NCBI RefSeq assembly: GCF_013839525.1
Contig: NZ_JACDIS010000019.1
Coordinates: 1 to 63,766, forward strand
Origin: Chthonobacter rhizosphaerae
Lineage (GTDB): Bacteria; Pseudomonadota; Alphaproteobacteria; Rhizobiales; Pleomorphomonadaceae
Reading direction: 5' to 3'
Length of the DNA stretch: 63,766 nucleotides
Below, one piece after another: positions 46,755 to 56,772 of the stretch. A program made the translations under genes and the position numbers. The notes under the pieces are model-generated. The model saw only the letters and a program-made list of their open reading frames with translations. It searched no databases and was not told the origin of the DNA. The stretch's first letter is position 1; each line of letters opens with the position of its first letter.

Positions 46755-47732
46755 ATGGCCACCATCACCGGCAGCGGACGCCTCGTCACCGTGTTCGGCG
46801 GATCCGGGTTCCTGGGTCGCCACGTGGTCCGGGCGCTCGCCCGGCGGGGCTGGCGCGTGCGCGTGGCGGTGCGCCGACCGGATCTCGCCGGCCACCTGCA
46901 GCCGCTCGGCATCGTCGGTCAGATCCACGCCGTCCAGGCCAACCTGCGCTACCGCGGCTCCGTGGAGCGCGCCGTCGCCGGGGCCGACGCGGTGATCAAC
47001 CTCGTCGGCATCCTGGCGCCGTCGGGCGCGCAGACGTTCGACGCGGTGCAGGCCGAGGGGGCCCGCGTGGTCGCCGACGCCGCCAAGGCCGCCGGCACAA
47101 CCCGGTTCGTCCACGTGTCGGCGATCGGGGCGGACCCGCGCTCCGCGTCGGCCTACGCCCGCACCAAGGCGGCCGGCGAGGCGGCCGCCTTCGCCGCCAT
47201 GCCGGACGCGGTGGTGTTGCGTCCCTCCATCGTGTTCGGCCCGGAGGACGACTTCTTCAACCGCTTCGCCGAGATGGCGCGCTTCGCGCCGGCCCTGCCG
47301 CTGATCGGCGGCGGCCGCACCCGCTTCCAGCCGGTGTACGTGGGCGACGTGGCGACCGCCGTGGCCGAAGCCGCGGACGGCCGGGTGCCGGGCGGAACGG
47401 TCTACGAACTGGGCGGACCGGAGGTGAAGAGCTTCCGCGAGCTGATGGAGATCGTCCTCAAGGAGACGCAGCGCAAGCGCGCGCTGGTGAACCTGCCCTT
47501 CGGGGCGGCCGAGGCATTGGCCAAGCTGACCGCCTGGCTGCCGGGGGCGCCGCTGACCCTCGACCAGGTGGAACTCCTGAAGACCGACAACGTGGTCTCG
47601 GAGGACGCCATCCGGGACGACCGCACGCTGGCCGGCCTCGGCATCGAGCCGCATTCGCTCGCCGCCATCCTGCCGACCTATCTCTACCGCTACATGCGGC
47701 ACGGCCAGTACGACCGTCACAAGCCGGTCTGA
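46755..47732 (+). CDS. Complex I NDUFA9-like NAD(P)-binding protein
   Basis: Atypical short-chain dehydrogenase/epimerase of 325 residues. The nucleotide-binding loop is VTVFGGSGFLGRHVVRALARRGW near the N-terminus, with NLVGILAPSG, VHVSAIGADPRSASAYARTKAAGE and RPSIVFGPEDDFFNRFAEMARF. The family includes the accessory complex I subunit NDUFA9, and alphaproteobacterial members may be part of, or assist, NADH dehydrogenase at the inner membrane. The start at 46755 (AAGG-rich upstream) gives the standard N-terminus. It ends before an intrinsic terminator. Confidence 0.9.
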   Translation: MATITGSGRLVTVFGGSGFLGRHVVRALARRGWRVRVAVRRPDLAGHLQPLGIVGQIHAVQANLRYRGSVERAVAGADAVINLVGILAPSGAQTFDAVQAEGARVVADAAKAAGTTRFVHVSAIGADPRSASAYARTKAAGEAAAFAAMPDAVVLRPSIVFGPEDDFFNRFAEMARFAPALPLIGGGRTRFQPVYVGDVATAVAEAADGRVPGGTVYELGGPEVKSFRELMEIVLKETQRKRALVNLPFGAAEALAKLTAWLPGAPLTLDQVELLKTDNVVSEDAIRDDRTLAGLGIEPHSLAAILPTYLYRYMRHGQYDRHKPV

Positions 47733-47805
47733 AACCTCTCCGGCACCCGCCCCCAGCGCGCCGGGGGCGGACGGCTGCCCGTCGCGCGGCACCGAATCCG
47801 ACGCA

Positions 47806-47833
47806 AAGGCCCCGGTCCCGCCCGGGGCCTTTT
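47806..47833 (+). terminator. Intrinsic terminator after the NDUFA9-like gene
   Basis: AAGGCCCCGG (47806-47815) and CCGGGGCCTT (47822-47831) form a 10-bp stem ending in TTTT. It lies between two convergent genes, and the reverse side also ends in TTT, so it may also stop transcription from uppP. Confidence 0.8.
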
Positions 47834-47849
47834 CGTTCGCGCCGGCCGG

Positions 47850-48656
47850 TCAGCCGACCAGCCAGAGGCCGAGGAAGCCCAGCGTGCCGACGACGATCCG
47901 CCACCAGGCGAACGGCGCGTAGCCGTGGCGGGACACGAAGTCGAGCAGGGTGCGGACCACCAGGACGGCCACCACGAAGGACGCCACGAAGCCGACGCCG
48001 ATCACGGCCGCGTCGTCGAAGGTGATGAGGTCGCGGTTCTTGTAGAGATCGTAGGCGAATGCGCCGGCCATGGTGGGCAGGGCGAGGAAGAAGGAGAATT
48101 CCGCCGCGGACCGCTTGTCGGCGCCGAGCAGGAGGGCGCCCACGATGGTGGCGCCCGACCGGGACGTGCCCGGAATCATGGCGAGGCACTGGAAGAAGCC
48201 GATCGCCAGGTAGGTGCCGAGCGGATAGCGCGTGGCGTCCGTATGCCGCGGCTTCAGGTGCATGTGGTCGACCAGCAGGAGGATGACGCCGCCGATGATG
48301 AGGGTGGTGCAGACGACGGCCGGCGTCTCGAACAGGACCGTCTTGATGAAGTCGTGGGCCAGCATGCCGATCACGACCGCGGGCAGGAAGGCGATGAGGA
48401 CGCCGATCGCGAAGCGCCGCGCGTTCGGGTCCGTCGGCAGCGCGAGGGCGATGCGGGCGAGTCGCTCGCCGTAGACGGTCAGGATCGCCAGGATGGCGCC
48501 GAGCTGGATCAGGACCTCGAACGTCCGCCCGGTGGACGTGAAGCCGAGGAAATGGCCGACCAGCAGCAGGTGCCCGGTGGACGAGACGGGCAGGAACTCG
48601 GTCAGCCCTTCGATCAGACCCAGAATCAGCGCTTTGATAAGGACCACAAGATCCAT
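47850..48656 (-). CDS. uppP: Undecaprenyl-diphosphatase
   Basis: UppP/BacA, 268 residues, polytopic inner-membrane phosphatase that regenerates undecaprenyl phosphate, the lipid carrier for peptidoglycan and O-antigen, and confers low bacitracin resistance. The two catalytic motifs are present: [15 protein letters not shown] near the N-terminus and [10 protein letters not shown] in the middle, with about seven hydrophobic segments. The ATG at 48656 has a GGAG ribosome-binding site and is preferred to one five codons upstream. Confidence 0.96.
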   Translation of the reverse strand: MDLVVLIKALILGLIEGLTEFLPVSSTGHLLLVGHFLGFTSTGRTFEVLIQLGAILAILTVYGERLARIALALPTDPNARRFAIGVLIAFLPAVVIGMLAHDFIKTVLFETPAVVCTTLIIGGVILLLVDHMHLKPRHTDATRYPLGTYLAIGFFQCLAMIPGTSRSGATIVGALLLGADKRSAAEFSFFLALPTMAGAFAYDLYKNRDLITFDDAAVIGVGFVASFVVAVLVVRTLLDFVSRHGYAPFAWWRIVVGTLGFLGLWLVG

Positions 48657-48720
48657 AAACTGTCTCCGCATTTGGAAAAAATCACCGCCCCGTTCCTGGA
48701 TGGCGGCGATTTGAAACTAT

Positions 48721-48749
48721 TTGTTCACCGGTCGGGACGGCTCTATATC
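48721..48749 (+). promoter_or_regulatory. Candidate promoter for the GST-queG unit
   Basis: TTGTTC, a 17-bp spacer and TATATC resemble a housekeeping promoter pointing at the GST gene, 126 bp upstream of its start, in the divergent gap to uppP. Confidence 0.4.
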
Positions 48750-48874
48750 GAAGCCGCCCGCTTTCCAACGGACCGCAACCGCCCTTGCACGAATGAACGG
48801 GATGCCGTCGCCGCATCCGGTCGTTCCGTGCGCCCCCGGACGAGGCGGAGCGATGGTCCCGGATCAGGACGCCG

Positions 48875-49567
48875 ATGCTGAAGCTTTACCACCACCCATT
48901 CTCCGCGTCCTCCCGCTTCGTGCGGCTGATGCTGGCCGAGCACGAAGCCAAGGTGGAACTGGTCATCGAGAGGCCGTGGGAGCGGCGGCCCGACTTCCTG
49001 GCCCTCAATCCGGCCGGCCAGGTGCCGGTCCTCGTGGAGAACGACGGGCCGCCGATCGTGGGCCCGTCCGCCATCATGGAATATGTGGACGAGACCCGCG
49101 GCTACGCGCTCGGCGATCGCCGTCTGATGCCGAACCACCCGGACGGGCGCGCCGAGATGCGCCGCCTCGTGGACTGGTTCGTCCACAAGGTCCAGGACGA
49201 GGTGACCAGCTATTTCGTCCATGAACGCATCTTCAAGCTGGAGATCCCGGCCGCGCGCGGCGGCGGCGCTCCCGACAGCCAGATCCTGAGGGCTGCGCGT
49301 CTCAACATCCGTCACCATCTTCGCTACATCGGCTATCTGGCCGGAACCCGAAACTGGCTCGCCGGCGACCGGCTGACCTTCGCGGATCTGGCCGCCGCCG
49401 CGGAGCTTTCGGCGGTGGACTATCTGGGCGAGGTGCCATGGGACGAGGATCCGCACGCGACGAGCTGGTACGCCCGGGTGAAGTCCCGGCCGTCGTTCCG
49501 CTCGCTCCTCGCCGACAAGGTCCCGGGCCTGCCGGCCTCGCCGAGCTACGCGGACCTGGACTTCTGA
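48875..49567 (+). CDS. Glutathione S-transferase family protein
   Basis: GST-like protein of 230 residues: thioredoxin-fold N-terminal domain (LKLYHHPFSASSRFVRLMLAEH; glutathione-binding NPAGQVPVLVENDGPPIVGPSAIMEYVDE with the cis-Pro and the Ser of the SAI motif) and an all-helical C-terminal domain (LAGDRLTFADLAAAAELSAVDYLGE). Its substrate is unknown. It is followed directly by queG, an arrangement seen in other Hyphomicrobiales, and the two are probably co-translated. Confidence 0.92.
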   Translation: MLKLYHHPFSASSRFVRLMLAEHEAKVELVIERPWERRPDFLALNPAGQVPVLVENDGPPIVGPSAIMEYVDETRGYALGDRRLMPNHPDGRAEMRRLVDWFVHKVQDEVTSYFVHERIFKLEIPAARGGGAPDSQILRAARLNIRHHLRYIGYLAGTRNWLAGDRLTFADLAAAAELSAVDYLGEVPWDEDPHATSWYARVKSRPSFRSLLADKVPGLPASPSYADLDF

Positions 49568-50715
49568 CCGACGGCCGCTCCGCCGGAGGGCTGCCGAGAC
49601 GCGTCCGCGACCGTGCAGCGGCGCTCGGCTTCGACGTGGTCCGGGTCGTCCGGGCCGGCTCGCTCGCCCCCGCCGACGAGCGCCTGCGCCGGTTCGTAGC
49701 GGACGGACATCACGGCCGGATGACGTGGATGGAGGAGACGCTGGAACGGCGCGCCGATCCGCGCGTGCTGTGGCCGGAGGTGCGGTCCATCCTGGTGCTC
49801 GGCTTCAACTACGGCCCGGCGGACGACCCGCTCGCCGCCCTGTCCCGACCCGAGACGGGCAACCTTTCGGTCTATGCCCGCAACCGCGACTATCACGACG
49901 TCCTCAAGGGCCGGCTGAAGGAGGTCGCCGACCTCCTCGCCCGGGAGACCGGGCGGGACGTGAAGGTGTTCGTCGACACCGCGCCGGTGATGGAGAAGCC
50001 GCTCGCCGAGCGGGCCGGCGTCGGCTGGCAGGGCAAGCACACCAACCTCGTCTCCCGCGCGTTCGGATCGTGGCTCTTCCTCGGCACCATCTTCTCGGCC
50101 GCCGATCTGGAGGCGGACGTCCCGGAGGCGGACCACTGCGGCTCGTGCCGGGCGTGCCTGGACGCCTGCCCCACCCAGGCCTTCCCGGCGCCCTACCGGC
50201 TCGACGCCCGCCGCTGCCTCTCCTACCTGACTATCGAGAACGACGGGCCGATCCCGGCTGAGTTCCGCGAGCCCATGGGCAACCGGATCTACGGCTGCGA
50301 CGACTGCCTCGCCGCCTGTCCGTGGAACAAGTTCGCGCAGGCCGCCCGGGAGGCGAAGCTCGTCGCCCGCGACGACCTGAAGGCGCCGCCGCTCCAGGAG
50401 CTTCTCCGGCTCGACGACGGGGCCTTCCGGCAGCGCTTCTCCGGCTCGCCGGTGAAGCGCATCGGCCGCGACCGGTTCGTCCGCAACGTGGCCATCGCGG
50501 CCGGGAACAGCGGCGAGCCGGCCCTCGCCGGAGCCGTGGAAGACCTCACGCGGGACGCCTCGGCCCCCGTCCGCGGCGCGGCGGTGTGGGCGCTCGGCCG
50601 GCTCGCGCCCGCGGCGCTCGCGGCGGCCGCCGACCGGCTCCTCGCCGATCCGGACGAGGCCGTCCGGGCGGAGGCGCGGGCGGCGCTCGCGGCGACGGAC
50701 GGCGGCGCGCCCTGA
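49564..50715 (+). CDS. queG: Epoxyqueuosine reductase
   Basis: QueG, cobalamin- and iron-sulfur-dependent enzyme that reduces epoxyqueuosine to queuosine in the wobble position of GUN tRNAs. Two [4Fe-4S] sites are visible: [16 protein letters not shown] with a later Cys ([11 protein letters not shown]), and [13 protein letters not shown]. The cobalamin-binding region includes [25 protein letters not shown]. The C-terminus has HEAT-like repeats. The most natural start, judged by length (383 aa) and homologous N-termini, is a CTG at 49564 overlapping the GST stop. The only upstream ATG in frame (49438) lies deep inside the GST gene, and the next GTG would remove the first helix. Confidence 0.9.
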   Translation: MTDGRSAGGLPRRVRDRAAALGFDVVRVVRAGSLAPADERLRRFVADGHHGRMTWMEETLERRADPRVLWPEVRSILVLGFNYGPADDPLAALSRPETGNLSVYARNRDYHDVLKGRLKEVADLLARETGRDVKVFVDTAPVMEKPLAERAGVGWQGKHTNLVSRAFGSWLFLGTIFSAADLEADVPEADHCGSCRACLDACPTQAFPAPYRLDARRCLSYLTIENDGPIPAEFREPMGNRIYGCDDCLAACPWNKFAQAAREAKLVARDDLKAPPLQELLRLDDGAFRQRFSGSPVKRIGRDRFVRNVAIAAGNSGEPALAGAVEDLTRDASAPVRGAAVWALGRLAPAALAAAADRLLADPDEAVRAEARAALAATDGGAP

Positions 50716-50723
50716 ACGACGGT

Positions 50724-50751
50724 TTGCAACGCCCGCCCGGCCTGTTAGAAC
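50724..50751 (+). promoter_or_regulatory. Candidate promoter upstream of hisB
   Basis: TTGCAA (50724-50729), a 16-bp spacer and TAGAAC (50746-50751) resemble a housekeeping promoter about 40 bp before the hisB start. It may drive the his-coaA run. Confidence 0.35.
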
Positions 50752-50791
50752 ACCGGCGTTTTCTGACCTTGGATCCGGAGCCTGGACGCCC

Positions 50792-51385
50792 GTGCGCACC
50801 GCCCGCCTGTCGCGCAAGACGAACGAAACCGACATCACCGTCGCCGTCGACCTGGACGGCACCGGGACGGCGGACATTTCCACCGGCGTCGGCTTCTTCG
50901 ACCACATGCTGACCCAGGTGGCGCGGCATGGGCTGATCGACCTCACCGTCAGGGCGGAGGGCGACCTCCACATCGACGACCACCACACGGTGGAGGACGT
51001 CGGCATCGCGCTCGGCCAGGCGGTGCGCCAGGCGCTTGGCGACAAGCGCGGCATCACCCGCTACGCGGACACCCACCTCGCCATGGACGAGGCCCTGACC
51101 CGCTGCGCGATCGACATCTCCGGCCGGCCCTTCCTGGTGTTCCGGACCACGTTCCACACGCCGAAGATCGGCACCTTCGACACCCAGCTGGTGGAGGAGT
51201 GGTTCCGGGCCTTCGCGATGAACGCCGGCGTGACGCTCCACGTGGAGACGCTCTACGGCTCGAACGACCACCATATCGCCGAGAGCTGCTTCAAGGCGCT
51301 GGCCCGCACGCTGCGGCAGGCGGTGGCGATCGACCCGCGCCAGGCGGACAAGGTGCCCTCCACGAAGGGCGTTCTGGAAGGGTGA
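50792..51385 (+). CDS. hisB: Imidazoleglycerol-phosphate dehydratase
   Basis: HisB, 197 residues, sixth step of histidine synthesis: dehydrates imidazoleglycerol phosphate to imidazoleacetol phosphate with two Mn ions. The duplicated metal-binding motifs are [14 protein letters not shown] with [14 protein letters not shown], and [21 protein letters not shown]. Monofunctional (no N-terminal phosphatase as in E. coli). The start is a GTG at 50792. It heads the run with DUF2628, hisH, hisA, hisF, hisE; hisG, hisD, hisC and hisI are elsewhere. Confidence 0.97.
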   Translation: MRTARLSRKTNETDITVAVDLDGTGTADISTGVGFFDHMLTQVARHGLIDLTVRAEGDLHIDDHHTVEDVGIALGQAVRQALGDKRGITRYADTHLAMDEALTRCAIDISGRPFLVFRTTFHTPKIGTFDTQLVEEWFRAFAMNAGVTLHVETLYGSNDHHIAESCFKALARTLRQAVAIDPRQADKVPSTKGVLEG

Positions 51386-51390
51386 CGGCC

Positions 51391-51870
51391 ATGACCCTCT
51401 ATACGGTGCACGCGCCGTCGGCGGACGGGCGGAGCGCGTCGGACACGGACCGAGTGGCCTTCGTCAAGGACGGCTTCGCCTGGCCGGCGCTCCTGGTGCC
51501 GATCCTCTGGCTGCCCTACCGGCGCATGTGGTGGCCGCTCCTCGGCTTCCTGGCCGGCTCGATCGCGATCGGCCTCCTTGGCCGCCTCGTCGGCGAGGGT
51601 CCCTCGACGGCGATCGCCATCCTGTTCTCCGTCTGGTTCGCCCTGGAGGCGAACGCCATGCGACGCTGGACGCTGGCCCGGCGCGGCTTCGCCCTGGTGG
51701 GCGTCGTCGAGGGCCGGGACCGGGACACCGCCGAGCGGCGCTTCTTCGAGGACTGGCTGAGCGGCCTGGGTCCGTCCCCCGCGCCCGCCCCCGCCGGACC
51801 CGCCGCGCCCCGGTCGGCCGCGTCCGGGGTGATCGGCCTCTTTCCCGAACGAGAAGGCCGCCGGACATGA
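51391..51870 (+). CDS. DUF2628 membrane protein in the his cluster
   Basis: Protein of 159 residues with a DUF2628 layout: [34 protein letters not shown], then two further hydrophobic stretches ([18 protein letters not shown] and [17 protein letters not shown]), so it is probably an inner-membrane protein with two or three segments. The C-terminal part is Pro/Ala-rich and cytoplasmic. The function is unknown. It lies 5 bp after hisB and its stop overlaps the hisH start (ATGA), so it is firmly embedded in the histidine operon, as in many Hyphomicrobiales. Confidence 0.88.
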   Translation: MTLYTVHAPSADGRSASDTDRVAFVKDGFAWPALLVPILWLPYRRMWWPLLGFLAGSIAIGLLGRLVGEGPSTAIAILFSVWFALEANAMRRWTLARRGFALVGVVEGRDRDTAERRFFEDWLSGLGPSPAPAPAGPAAPRSAASGVIGLFPEREGRRT

Positions 51871-52517
51871 GCGTCGCCATCATCGACTACGGCTCCGGCA
51901 ACCTGCGCTCGGCCGCCAAGGCGTTCGAGCGGGCCGCCCGGGAAGCCGGCTATGCGGGCGCGGTCCAGGTCACGGCCGATCCGGACGTCGTCCGGCGCGC
52001 GGACCGTGTCGTCCTGCCCGGCGTCGGGGCGTTCGCCGACTGCAAGGCGGGCCTCGACGCGGTGCCCGGCATGGTGGAGACCCTCGACGAGGTGGTGCTT
52101 CGGGGCGGCAAGCCCTTCCTCGGCATCTGCGTCGGCATGCAGCTCCTGGCCGCCCGCGGGCGCGAGAAGGCCACCACCGAGGGCCTCGGCTGGATCGGCG
52201 GCGAGGTGCGGCTGATCACGCCCGCCGACCCGGCCCTCAAGGTGCCGCACATGGGCTGGAATACGCTCGACCTCGTCCGGCCGCACCCGATCCTGGCGGA
52301 CGTTCCGACCGGCGAGCGCGGCCTCCACGCCTATTTCGTGCACTCCTACCACTTCGTGCCGGACGACCCGGCGCACGGGGTGGCGACCACCGACTACGGC
52401 GGGCCGGTGACGGCCATCGTCGGTCGGGACACCGTCGTCGGCACCCAGTTCCACCCGGAGAAGAGCCAGACACTCGGCCTCGCGCTCATCCGCAACTTCC
52501 TGGCCTGGAGGCCGTGA
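51867..52517 (+). CDS. hisH: Imidazole glycerol phosphate synthase, glutaminase subunit
   Basis: HisH, 216 residues, class I glutamine amidotransferase that feeds ammonia to HisF. The catalytic triad is Cys88 in [11 protein letters not shown], with His and Glu in [24 protein letters not shown] at the N-terminus is diagnostic. The start overlaps the previous stop by 4 bp. It is followed after 1 bp by hisA. Confidence 0.97.
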   Translation: MSVAIIDYGSGNLRSAAKAFERAAREAGYAGAVQVTADPDVVRRADRVVLPGVGAFADCKAGLDAVPGMVETLDEVVLRGGKPFLGICVGMQLLAARGREKATTEGLGWIGGEVRLITPADPALKVPHMGWNTLDLVRPHPILADVPTGERGLHAYFVHSYHFVPDDPAHGVATTDYGGPVTAIVGRDTVVGTQFHPEKSQTLGLALIRNFLAWRP

Positions 52518-52518
52518 C

Positions 52519-53268
52519 GTGATCCTCTATCCGGCCATCGACCTCAAGGACGGGCAGGCGGTGCGCCTCAAGCTCGGCGACATGGGGCAGGCCACCGTCT
52601 ACAACCCGGACCCGGCCGACCAGGCCCGCAGCTTCGCGGCGCTGGGCTTCCCGTGGCTGCACGTGGTCGACCTCAACGGCGCCTTCGAGGGCCGGAGCGT
52701 CAACGGCGCCGCGGTGGACGCGATCCTGGCGGCGGTCACCCCGGCCATGAAGGTCCAGCTCGGCGGCGGCATCCGCGACCACGCGGCCATCGACGGCTGG
52801 CTGGAGAAGGGCGTCGCGCGCGTCATCCTCGGCACGGTGGCGCTCCGCGACCCGGACCTCGTCCGCGGCGCGGCCCGGCGGCACCCGGGCCGGATCGTGG
52901 TCGGCATCGACGCCAAGGGCGGCAAGGTGGCCGTGGAAGGCTGGGCGGAGACCTCGGAGCTTTCAGCCGTCGACCTCGCCCGCCGGTTCGAGGACGCCGG
53001 CGTCGCCGCCATCGTCTACACGGACGTGGACCGGGACGGCATCCTGAAGGGCCTCAACATGGAGGCGACCCTGGCGCTCGCCCATGCGGTGTCGATCCCG
53101 GTGATCGCCTCCGGCGGTCTCGCGTCCATCGACGACGTCGCCCGGATGCTGGAGCCGGACGCCCGCATCCTCGACGGCGCCATCACGGGCCGGGCGCTCT
53201 ACGACGGGCGGCTCGACGCCGCCGAGGCGCTGGCGCTGATCGCCCGGCAGGAGGCCGGCCCATGCTGA
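52519..53268 (+). CDS. hisA: ProFAR isomerase (1-(5-phosphoribosyl)-5-[(5-phosphoribosylamino)methylideneamino]imidazole-4-carboxamide isomerase)
   Basis: HisA, 249 residues, TIM barrel that performs an Amadori rearrangement of ProFAR to PRFAR. The catalytic acid/base Asp residues lie in [10 protein letters not shown] (first strand) and YTDVDRDG (fifth strand); the phosphate-binding loops are QLGGGIRD and ASGGLAS. The start is a GTG at 52519, one base after hisH. Its last 7 bases overlap hisF. Confidence 0.97.
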   Translation: MILYPAIDLKDGQAVRLKLGDMGQATVYNPDPADQARSFAALGFPWLHVVDLNGAFEGRSVNGAAVDAILAAVTPAMKVQLGGGIRDHAAIDGWLEKGVARVILGTVALRDPDLVRGAARRHPGRIVVGIDAKGGKVAVEGWAETSELSAVDLARRFEDAGVAAIVYTDVDRDGILKGLNMEATLALAHAVSIPVIASGGLASIDDVARMLEPDARILDGAITGRALYDGRLDAAEALALIARQEAGPC

Positions 53269-54059
53269 AGGCCCGCGTCATCCCGTGCCTCGACGTCAAG
53301 GACGGCCGCGTCGTCAAGGGCGTCAACTTCGTCGACCTGCGCGACGCCGGCGACCCGGTGGAGGCGGCCGCCGCCTACGACGCCGCCGGGGCGGACGAGC
53401 TCTGCTTCCTGGACATCACCGCGAGCCACGAGGCGCGCGGCACCCTCCTCGACGTGGTGGAGCGCACGGCCGCCCTCTGCTTCATGCCGGTGACCGTCGG
53501 GGGCGGCATCCGCACCAACGACGACATCCGCGCGCTGCTGCTGGCCGGCGCCGACAAGGTGTCGATCAACTCCGCCGCGGTGGCGGACCGGTCCTTCGTC
53601 GGCCGGGCCGCCGACAAGTTCGGCGACCAGTGCATCGTGGTCTCCATCGACGCCAAGCGGGTGAGCGGGCCGGACGAGGCGCCCCGGTGGGAGATCTTCA
53701 CCCACGGCGGCCGGAAGGCCACCGGCATCGACGCCCTCGCCTTCGCGGAGGACGTGGTGAGGCTCGGGGCGGGGGAGCTCCTCGTCACCTCCATGGACCG
53801 GGACGGCACCAAGATCGGCTTCGACCTGCCGCTCACCCGCGCCATCGCGGACCGGGTGACCGTGCCGGTGATCGCGTCCGGCGGCGTCGGCACGCTCGAT
53901 CACCTGGTGGAGGGCATCCTTCAAGGGCACGCGACCGCGGTGCTGGCCGCCTCCATCTTCCACTTCGGCACCCATACGATCGGCGAGGCCAAGGCCCACA
54001 TGGCGGCGGCCGGCATCCCGATGCGGCTCGACCCGTCCGAACTCGCGGGGCCCCGATGA
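53262..54059 (+). CDS. hisF: Imidazole glycerol phosphate synthase, cyclase subunit
   Basis: HisF, 265 residues, TIM barrel that uses ammonia from HisH to turn PRFAR into imidazole glycerol phosphate and AICAR, the latter re-entering purine synthesis. Catalytic Asp residues are in [15 protein letters not shown] and [20 protein letters not shown] and [10 protein letters not shown] bind phosphate. It overlaps hisA by 7 bp and hisE by 4 bp, pointing to tight coupling of synthesis. Confidence 0.98.
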   Translation: MLKARVIPCLDVKDGRVVKGVNFVDLRDAGDPVEAAAAYDAAGADELCFLDITASHEARGTLLDVVERTAALCFMPVTVGGGIRTNDDIRALLLAGADKVSINSAAVADRSFVGRAADKFGDQCIVVSIDAKRVSGPDEAPRWEIFTHGGRKATGIDALAFAEDVVRLGAGELLVTSMDRDGTKIGFDLPLTRAIADRVTVPVIASGGVGTLDHLVEGILQGHATAVLAASIFHFGTHTIGEAKAHMAAAGIPMRLDPSELAGPR

Positions 54060-54379
54060 GCGACTTCACGCTCGACGACCTGGAGGCCGTGATCCGCGAG
54101 CGGCTCGCCACCGGGGACGAGACCTCCTACACCCGCAAGCTCGCCGCCAAGGGCATGCCGAAGGCGGCCCAGAAGCTCGGCGAGGAGGCCGTGGAGGCGG
54201 TGATCGCCGCCGTCTCGGGCGACAAGGCCGGGCTCGCCTCCGAGACCGCCGATCTCCTCTACCATCTCCTGGTGGTGCTGGCGCTCGCCGACGTGAAGCT
54301 CGAGGCCGTCATGGCGGAACTTGCCGGGCGCACCGGCCGTTCGGGCCTCGTCGAGAAGGCGCAACGGCCGAAAGACTAA
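54056..54379 (+). CDS. hisE: Phosphoribosyl-ATP diphosphatase
   Basis: HisE, 107 residues, all-alpha MazG-like pyrophosphohydrolase that converts phosphoribosyl-ATP to phosphoribosyl-AMP, the second step of histidine synthesis. The metal-binding pattern is [17 protein letters not shown] and [13 protein letters not shown]. Separate from HisI, as is usual in alphaproteobacteria. The start overlaps the hisF stop (ATGA). It is the last his gene; coaA follows after 115 bp. Confidence 0.95.
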   Translation: MSDFTLDDLEAVIRERLATGDETSYTRKLAAKGMPKAAQKLGEEAVEAVIAAVSGDKAGLASETADLLYHLLVVLALADVKLEAVMAELAGRTGRSGLVEKAQRPKD

Positions 54380-54494
54380 CGCAATCGCAAGATCGGTCGT
54401 GATAGAAGACCGTCATATTCAGAGCTCGCGGCCCTTCCGGCGCGCGCGGGCCGTTGTGCGATCGGCCCGACCCCGGCTGGTCGAGGTGATCCCG

Positions 54495-55448
54495 ATGGAC
54501 CAGACCGCCCGGACGACTGTCTCGCCATACCAGGTCTTCTCCAAGGCCGAATGGTCTTCGCTGAGCCAGGGCACGCCGCTGACGCTGACGCTGGAGGACG
54601 TGGTGCGCCTGCGCGCGCTGAACGACCCCGTGTCGCTGCCGGAAGTGTCGGACATCTACCTGCCGCTGTCGCGGCTTCTCTCCCTCTACGTGGAGGCGAC
54701 CCAGGGCCTGCACCGGGCGACCCGCAGCTTCCTCGGGCATTCGGACGCCAAGATGCCGTTCGTGATCGGCATCGCCGGGTCCGTGGCGGTGGGCAAGTCG
54801 ACGACGGCCCGCATCCTGAGGGCCATGCTGCAGCGCTGGCCGTCCAGCCCGAAGGTGGCCCTGGTGACGACGGACGGCTTCCTGCTGCCGAACGCGGTGC
54901 TGAAGGCCGAGGGCCTGATGGAGCGCAAGGGCTTTCCGGAGAGCTACGACCTGCCCGCGCTCCTGTCCTTCCTGTCCGAGGTGAAGGCGGGGCGGCCCCA
55001 GGTGACGGCGCCGGTCTACAGCCACCTCGTCTACGACGTGGTGCCGGGCGAGACCATCACCATCGACAAGCCCGACATCCTGATCCTGGAAGGGCTGAAC
55101 GTCCTGCAGACGAGCCGGTTGCCGAAGGACGGCAAGGCGGTGCCCTTCGTGTCGGACTACTTCGATTTCTCCGTCTACATCGACGCGGACGAGGACGACC
55201 TCCGCCGCTGGTACGTGGAGCGCTTCATGCGCCTGCGCGAGACCGCCTTCCGGGATCCGCGCTCCTACTTCCGGCGCTATGCCGAGGTCTCCGAGGAGGA
55301 GGCGGTCACGATCGCGAACGGGCTCTGGGACCGCATCAACCTGCCGAACCTCAAGGACAACATCCTGCCGACGCGGCCGCGGGCGGACCTGATCCTGCGC
55401 AAGGGCGGTAGCCACGCCATCGAGACCGTGATGCTGCGCAAGCTTTGA
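54495..55448 (+). CDS. coaA: Type I pantothenate kinase
   Basis: CoaA, 317 residues, phosphorylates pantothenate in the first, rate-setting step of coenzyme A synthesis and is usually inhibited by CoA. Walker A is [12 protein letters not shown] (Lys101), with [11 protein letters not shown] (catalytic Asp) and [21 protein letters not shown]. The start at 54495 has GAGGTGAT upstream. It lies next to coaBC, so the window holds pantothenate to phosphopantetheine, only CoaD and CoaE being elsewhere. Confidence 0.96.
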   Translation: MDQTARTTVSPYQVFSKAEWSSLSQGTPLTLTLEDVVRLRALNDPVSLPEVSDIYLPLSRLLSLYVEATQGLHRATRSFLGHSDAKMPFVIGIAGSVAVGKSTTARILRAMLQRWPSSPKVALVTTDGFLLPNAVLKAEGLMERKGFPESYDLPALLSFLSEVKAGRPQVTAPVYSHLVYDVVPGETITIDKPDILILEGLNVLQTSRLPKDGKAVPFVSDYFDFSVYIDADEDDLRRWYVERFMRLRETAFRDPRSYFRRYAEVSEEEAVTIANGLWDRINLPNLKDNILPTRPRADLILRKGGSHAIETVMLRKL

Positions 55449-55528
55449 ACGGCCCCTTCTGCCGCTTTGCCTTCCCGGCCGGTTGCCGCTAGGGTCCCGC
55501 CGTTCAGGCCCACCGACGGACCGGTCCC

Positions 55529-56749
55529 ATGCTCGCCTCCAAGCGCATCCTCCTCGTCATCGGCGGCGGCATCGCCGCCTACAAGGTGCTCGACCTCATC
55601 CGCCGCCTGAAGGAGCGCGGCGCGAGTGTGCGCGCCATCCTGACCAGGGCGGGCGCGGAGTTCGTGACGCCGCTCGCGGTCGGCGCCCTCACCGAGACGC
55701 GCGTCCACACGGACCTGTTCGACCTCACCGAGGAGCAGGAGATCGGCCACATCCGCCTGTCGCGGGAGGCCGACCTGGTGCTCGTGGCGCCGGCGACCGC
55801 CGACCTGATGGCCAAGATGGCGAACGGCCTCGCCAACGACCTCGCGTCCACCTGCCTTCTCGCCACCACGGCGCCGGTCATGGTCTGCCCGGCCATGAAC
55901 CCGCGGATGTGGAGCCATCCGGCCACCCGACGGAACGCCGAGACCCTGAAGCGCGACGGTGTGGTGGTGATAGAGCCCGCCTCCGGCCGCATGGCCGAGC
56001 GCGGCGAGGAGGGCGTCGGCCGGCTGCCCGAGCCGCTGGAGATCGTCGCCGCGGTGGAGCGCTTCTTCGCCGGCGCGGGCGGCGGCGCCCTGCTGGCCGG
56101 CCGCCGGGTGATCGTGACCTCGGGCCCGACCCTGGAGCCGATCGATCCGGTGCGCTACATCGCCAACCGCTCGTCCGGCCGTCAGGGCCATGCGATCGCG
56201 GCGGCCGCGGCCCGGGCCGGAGCCTCGGTGACGCTCGTCTCCGGGCCGGTCGCGATCCCCGATCCGCCGGGCGTGACCGTCGTCAAGGTGGAGACCGCCC
56301 GCCAGATGCTCGCCGCCGTGGAGCAGGCGCTGCCGGCGGACGTGGCCGTGATGGCGGCGGCGGTGGCGGACTGGCGCGTCGCCACCGAAACATCGTCCAA
56401 GATCAAGAAGGACGGTTCCGGCCGGCCGCCCGTGCTCGATCTCGCCGAGAACCCGGACATCCTGAAGGCGATCGGCCAGCTCGGCTTCGGCCGGCCCGCC
56501 GTGGTCGTGGGCTTCGCCGCCGAGACCGACGACGTGGAGGCGAACGGCCGCGCCAAGCTCGCCCGGAAGGGCGCCGACCTGATCGTGGCGAACGACGTCT
56601 CGCCGGAAACCGGCGTCATGGGCGGCACCAGGAACACGGTGCACGTGATCTCGGCCGATGGCGCCGAGCACTGGCCGACCCTCACCAAGGACGAGGTCGC
56701 CGAGCGCCTCGTCCGGGTGATCGCCGCGCGCCTCGGCGCCGCTCCCTGA
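55529..56749 (+). CDS. coaBC: Phosphopantothenoylcysteine decarboxylase / phosphopantothenate-cysteine ligase
   Basis: Bifunctional CoaBC, 406 residues, making 4'-phosphopantetheine. Residues ~1-180 are the FMN-dependent decarboxylase: GGGIAAYK, the active-site His74 in GHIRLSRE, and PAMNPRMW with the conserved Asn124. Residues ~195-406 are the ligase: [25 protein letters not shown] and AAVADWR.. with the nucleotide-binding part. The Cys found in the decarboxylase clamp of the E. coli enzyme (ACGD...GRM) has no counterpart; the stretch here is [15 protein letters not shown] (155-169). Confidence 0.95.
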   Translation: MLASKRILLVIGGGIAAYKVLDLIRRLKERGASVRAILTRAGAEFVTPLAVGALTETRVHTDLFDLTEEQEIGHIRLSREADLVLVAPATADLMAKMANGLANDLASTCLLATTAPVMVCPAMNPRMWSHPATRRNAETLKRDGVVVIEPASGRMAERGEEGVGRLPEPLEIVAAVERFFAGAGGGALLAGRRVIVTSGPTLEPIDPVRYIANRSSGRQGHAIAAAAARAGASVTLVSGPVAIPDPPGVTVVKVETARQMLAAVEQALPADVAVMAAAVADWRVATETSSKIKKDGSGRPPVLDLAENPDILKAIGQLGFGRPAVVVGFAAETDDVEANGRAKLARKGADLIVANDVSPETGVMGGTRNTVHVISADGAEHWPTLTKDEVAERLVRVIAARLGAAP

Positions 56750-56772
56750 CCCGTTCCGGATCCGCACCCTTG

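Noticed and set aside
48657-48874. Heat-shock or other special promoter in the uppP-GST gap
   Set aside because: No RpoH or sigma-54 pattern is found; only an ordinary weak housekeeping-like promoter is listed.
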